DNA from: Roseiarcus sp963755075
GTDB taxonomy: Bacteria; Pseudomonadota; Alphaproteobacteria; Rhizobiales; Beijerinckiaceae
Direction of reading: 5' to 3'
DNA length: 6,438 nucleotides
Assembly: GCA_963755075.1 (NCBI GenBank)
Contig: CAVWKL010000037.1
Location: 1 to 6,438 of the forward strand
The position numbers and the translations under genes are program-made. This document shows positions 5,168-6,438 of the stretch, one piece after another. The notes under the pieces were generated by a model. The model had not been told where the DNA came from, made no database searches, and was given only the letters and a program-made list of their open reading frames with translations. The first letter of the stretch is position 1, and each line of letters starts with the position of its first letter.

Positions 5168-6040
5168 CTATTCCACGCCCGCCCGCGCCAGCACTGTCTT
5201 GGCCCGCGTCCAATGCGGCAGATCGAGCATTTCGCCGTCGAGCGAGACGACGCCGGCGCCGGGCGCGGCGGCGAAGGCGGCGATCACCGCGCGCGCGTGC
5301 GCCACCGCCTCCGCCGAAGGCGTGAAGACCTCGTTGATGGGGGCGATCTGCGCGGGATGAATGGCCAACTTGGCGGCAAAACCGTCGCGCTGCGCGGCGC
5401 GCGCCTCGGCGCGCAGGCCCTCGGCGTCACGGAAATTGGTGAAGGCCGCGTCGATCGCGCTGACCCCCGCCGCCGCGGCGCCGATGAGCGTCAGGGCGCG
5501 CGCGAGCTGATAAGGGGCGGCGTAAGCGCCGTCCGCGAGACGATTGGTCTCCGCGCCGAGATCGGCGCTCAAGTCCTCGCCGCCCCAGGCGAGGCCTTCG
5601 AGCCGGCGGCTGCAGCCGACATAGCTGGCGAAGCCGAAGAGCGCGCGCGCGCGCTCGGTGGCGATGGCGAGGACGCGCGTCGAGCCGTCGGCGAGGCCGC
5701 GCTGCGCCTCGTGGACCGCCAGTTTCGCGCCGAGCTGCTGCACGCCGGCGCCGCCGAGGCATTTCGGCAGCATGATCGCGTCGGGCGCGGCGGGCATGAC
5801 GGCGTCGAGATCGGCGTCGATCGCCTCTCCGCCGAGCAGATTGACGCGCACCATCAGTCGGGGGCGGGGCTGAAGCCGGCGCGCGTCCCACAAGAACGCT
5901 GCGGCGGTCGCGCGCGCGGCGGCCTTGGCGGCGAGCGCGACGGAATCCTCGAGATCGACGATCAGCGCGTCGGCGCCGCTCGACAGCGCCTTGGCGAGCT
6001 TCTTTTCATTGTCGCCGGGGACGAACAGCAGCGAGCGCAT
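5168..6040 (-). CDS. CoA-ester lyase of the CitE / HpcH-HpaI aldolase family
   Basis: A 290-residue TIM-barrel lyase of the citrate lyase beta-subunit family; full length for a stand-alone malyl- or citramalyl-CoA lyase. It starts MRSLLFVPGDNEKKLAKAL, with VDLEDSV (28-34), the substrate-binding Arg in MVRVN (Arg65), Mg ligands expected at Glu129 (IATER) and Asp156 (WGGEDLSADLG), and GFAAKLAIHPAQI (220-232), where the family usually has GFxGKxxIHPxQ. No alpha or gamma citrate lyase subunit genes are near, so it is not the citrate lyase complex. The MaoC gene ends 4 bases before this ATG, so they form one operon with coupled translation; no strong ribosome-binding site is seen. The likely reaction is retro-Claisen cleavage of (citra)malyl-CoA to acetyl-CoA plus glyoxylate or pyruvate, after hydration by the MaoC partner. 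The precise substrate cannot be read from the sequence. Confidence 0.88.
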   Translation of the reverse strand: MRSLLFVPGDNEKKLAKALSSGADALIVDLEDSVALAAKAAARATAAAFLWDARRLQPRPRLMVRVNLLGGEAIDADLDAVMPAAPDAIMLPKCLGGAGVQQLGAKLAVHEAQRGLADGSTRVLAIATERARALFGFASYVGCSRRLEGLAWGGEDLSADLGAETNRLADGAYAAPYQLARALTLIGAAAAGVSAIDAAFTNFRDAEGLRAEARAAQRDGFAAKLAIHPAQIAPINEVFTPSAEAVAHARAVIAAFAAAPGAGVVSLDGEMLDLPHWTRAKTVLARAGVE

Positions 6041-6044
6041 CGGG

Positions 6045-6438
6045 TCAGACTTCGACGATTGCGGGCGCCGGCCGGCGCGCCATGAAGGCGGTGCGCCGGC
6101 ATTCGGCGACCAGCGTTCCGTCTTGCTTGAAGGCGCGGTGGCGGAATTCGACAAGCCCGGCGTCGGGGCGCGATTTCGAGGCGCGCTTGGCCAGGACCTC
6201 GGTGGTCGCGCTGACCGTATCGCCTTCGAACAGCGGCGCTGGGAAGGCCACTTCGCTCATGCCGAGATTGGCGATCGTCGTGCCGAGGGTGGTGTCGTTG
6301 ACCGAGATGCCGATCAGCAGGCCGAGGGTGAAGAGCGAATTCATCAGCGGCCGGCCCCATTCGGTCTCGGTCGCGCAGAAATGCGCGTCGATGTGCAGCG
6401 GCTGCGGGTTAACACGCTGAACGAAGGCGACCACACAG
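6045..6438 (-). CDS. MaoC-type acyl-CoA hydratase (5' end beyond the right edge)
   Basis: A single hotdog-fold MaoC dehydratase, missing roughly its first 20-30 residues beyond the window. The visible frame opens at the edge with CVVAFVQRVNPQPLHIDAHFC, the hydratase motif carrying the active-site His. It continues with GRPLMNSLFTLGLLIGISVNDTTLGTTIANLG, FEGDTVSATTEVLAKRASKS and CRRTAFMARR. The GTG at 6434 in this frame is internal to the motif region and not the true start. The NPQPLHID form is typical of hydratases paired with CitE-like lyases, such as mesaconyl- or itaconyl-CoA hydratases. Its stop is 4 bases from the lyase start. One hotdog domain (about 150 residues in all) separates it from the double-hotdog mesaconyl-CoA hydratase of Rhodobacter, so the substrate is open. 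Confidence 0.87.
   Translation of the reverse strand, partial: CVVAFVQRVNPQPLHIDAHFCATETEWGRPLMNSLFTLGLLIGISVNDTTLGTTIANLGMSEVAFPAPLFEGDTVSATTEVLAKRASKSRPDAGLVEFRHRAFKQDGTLVAECRRTAFMARRPAPAIVEV

Noticed and set aside
5213..6085. A 290-codon plus-strand frame opposite the lyase gene.
   Set aside because: It mirrors the lyase coding strand; the lyase has a full set of family motifs and this frame has none.

Overview
The window is GC-rich (roughly two thirds G+C by eye) chromosomal DNA, most likely from an alphaproteobacterium of the order Hyphomicrobiales (rhizobia, methylotrophs and relatives). This rests on the gene families present, the codon bias and the adjacent plcP and glycosyltransferase genes. 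No species can be named from the sequence. There are eight protein genes, seven on the minus strand and one on the plus strand. No RNA gene, insertion sequence, phage gene or CRISPR array was seen.

Layout from right to left, which is the direction most genes are transcribed: a MaoC-type hydratase gene cut by the right edge and a CitE-type CoA-ester lyase gene 4 bases behind it (6438 to 5168, minus); a DUF2000 gene on the plus strand (4691-5101) that converges on the lyase gene; a nu-class (YfcG-like) glutathione transferase gene (4382-3705, minus), divergent from DUF2000 across a 308-base regulatory gap; a metallophosphoesterase that matches the PlcP phospholipase C family (3500-2640, minus), overlapping by one base a GT4 glycosyltransferase (2640-1609, minus); a lipoprotein alpha/beta hydrolase of the DUF900 type (1462-302, minus); and the first 74 codons of transaldolase (223 to the left edge, minus).

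The most informative part is the plcP-glycosyltransferase pair. In alphaproteobacteria PlcP strips head groups from phospholipids under phosphate starvation, and an adjacent GT4 enzyme (Agt) glycosylates the resulting diacylglycerol to make phosphorus-free glycolipids. A good match to a PhoB-binding site (CTGTCAT-N4-GCGACAT) lies 58 bases ahead of the plcP start, so this unit is probably phosphate-regulated. plcP must start at TTG because an in-frame stop lies four codons upstream. An eight-codon leader ORF with a good ribosome-binding site ends just inside the plcP ribosome-binding site.

The other genes look like ordinary metabolism: dicarboxylyl-CoA breakdown (MaoC plus lyase), thiol redox chemistry (GST) and the pentose phosphate pathway (Tal). 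The DUF2000 protein has no known function but resembles peptidyl-tRNA hydrolase 2 in its ends. Long inverted repeats sit in the DUF2000/GST divergent promoter region.
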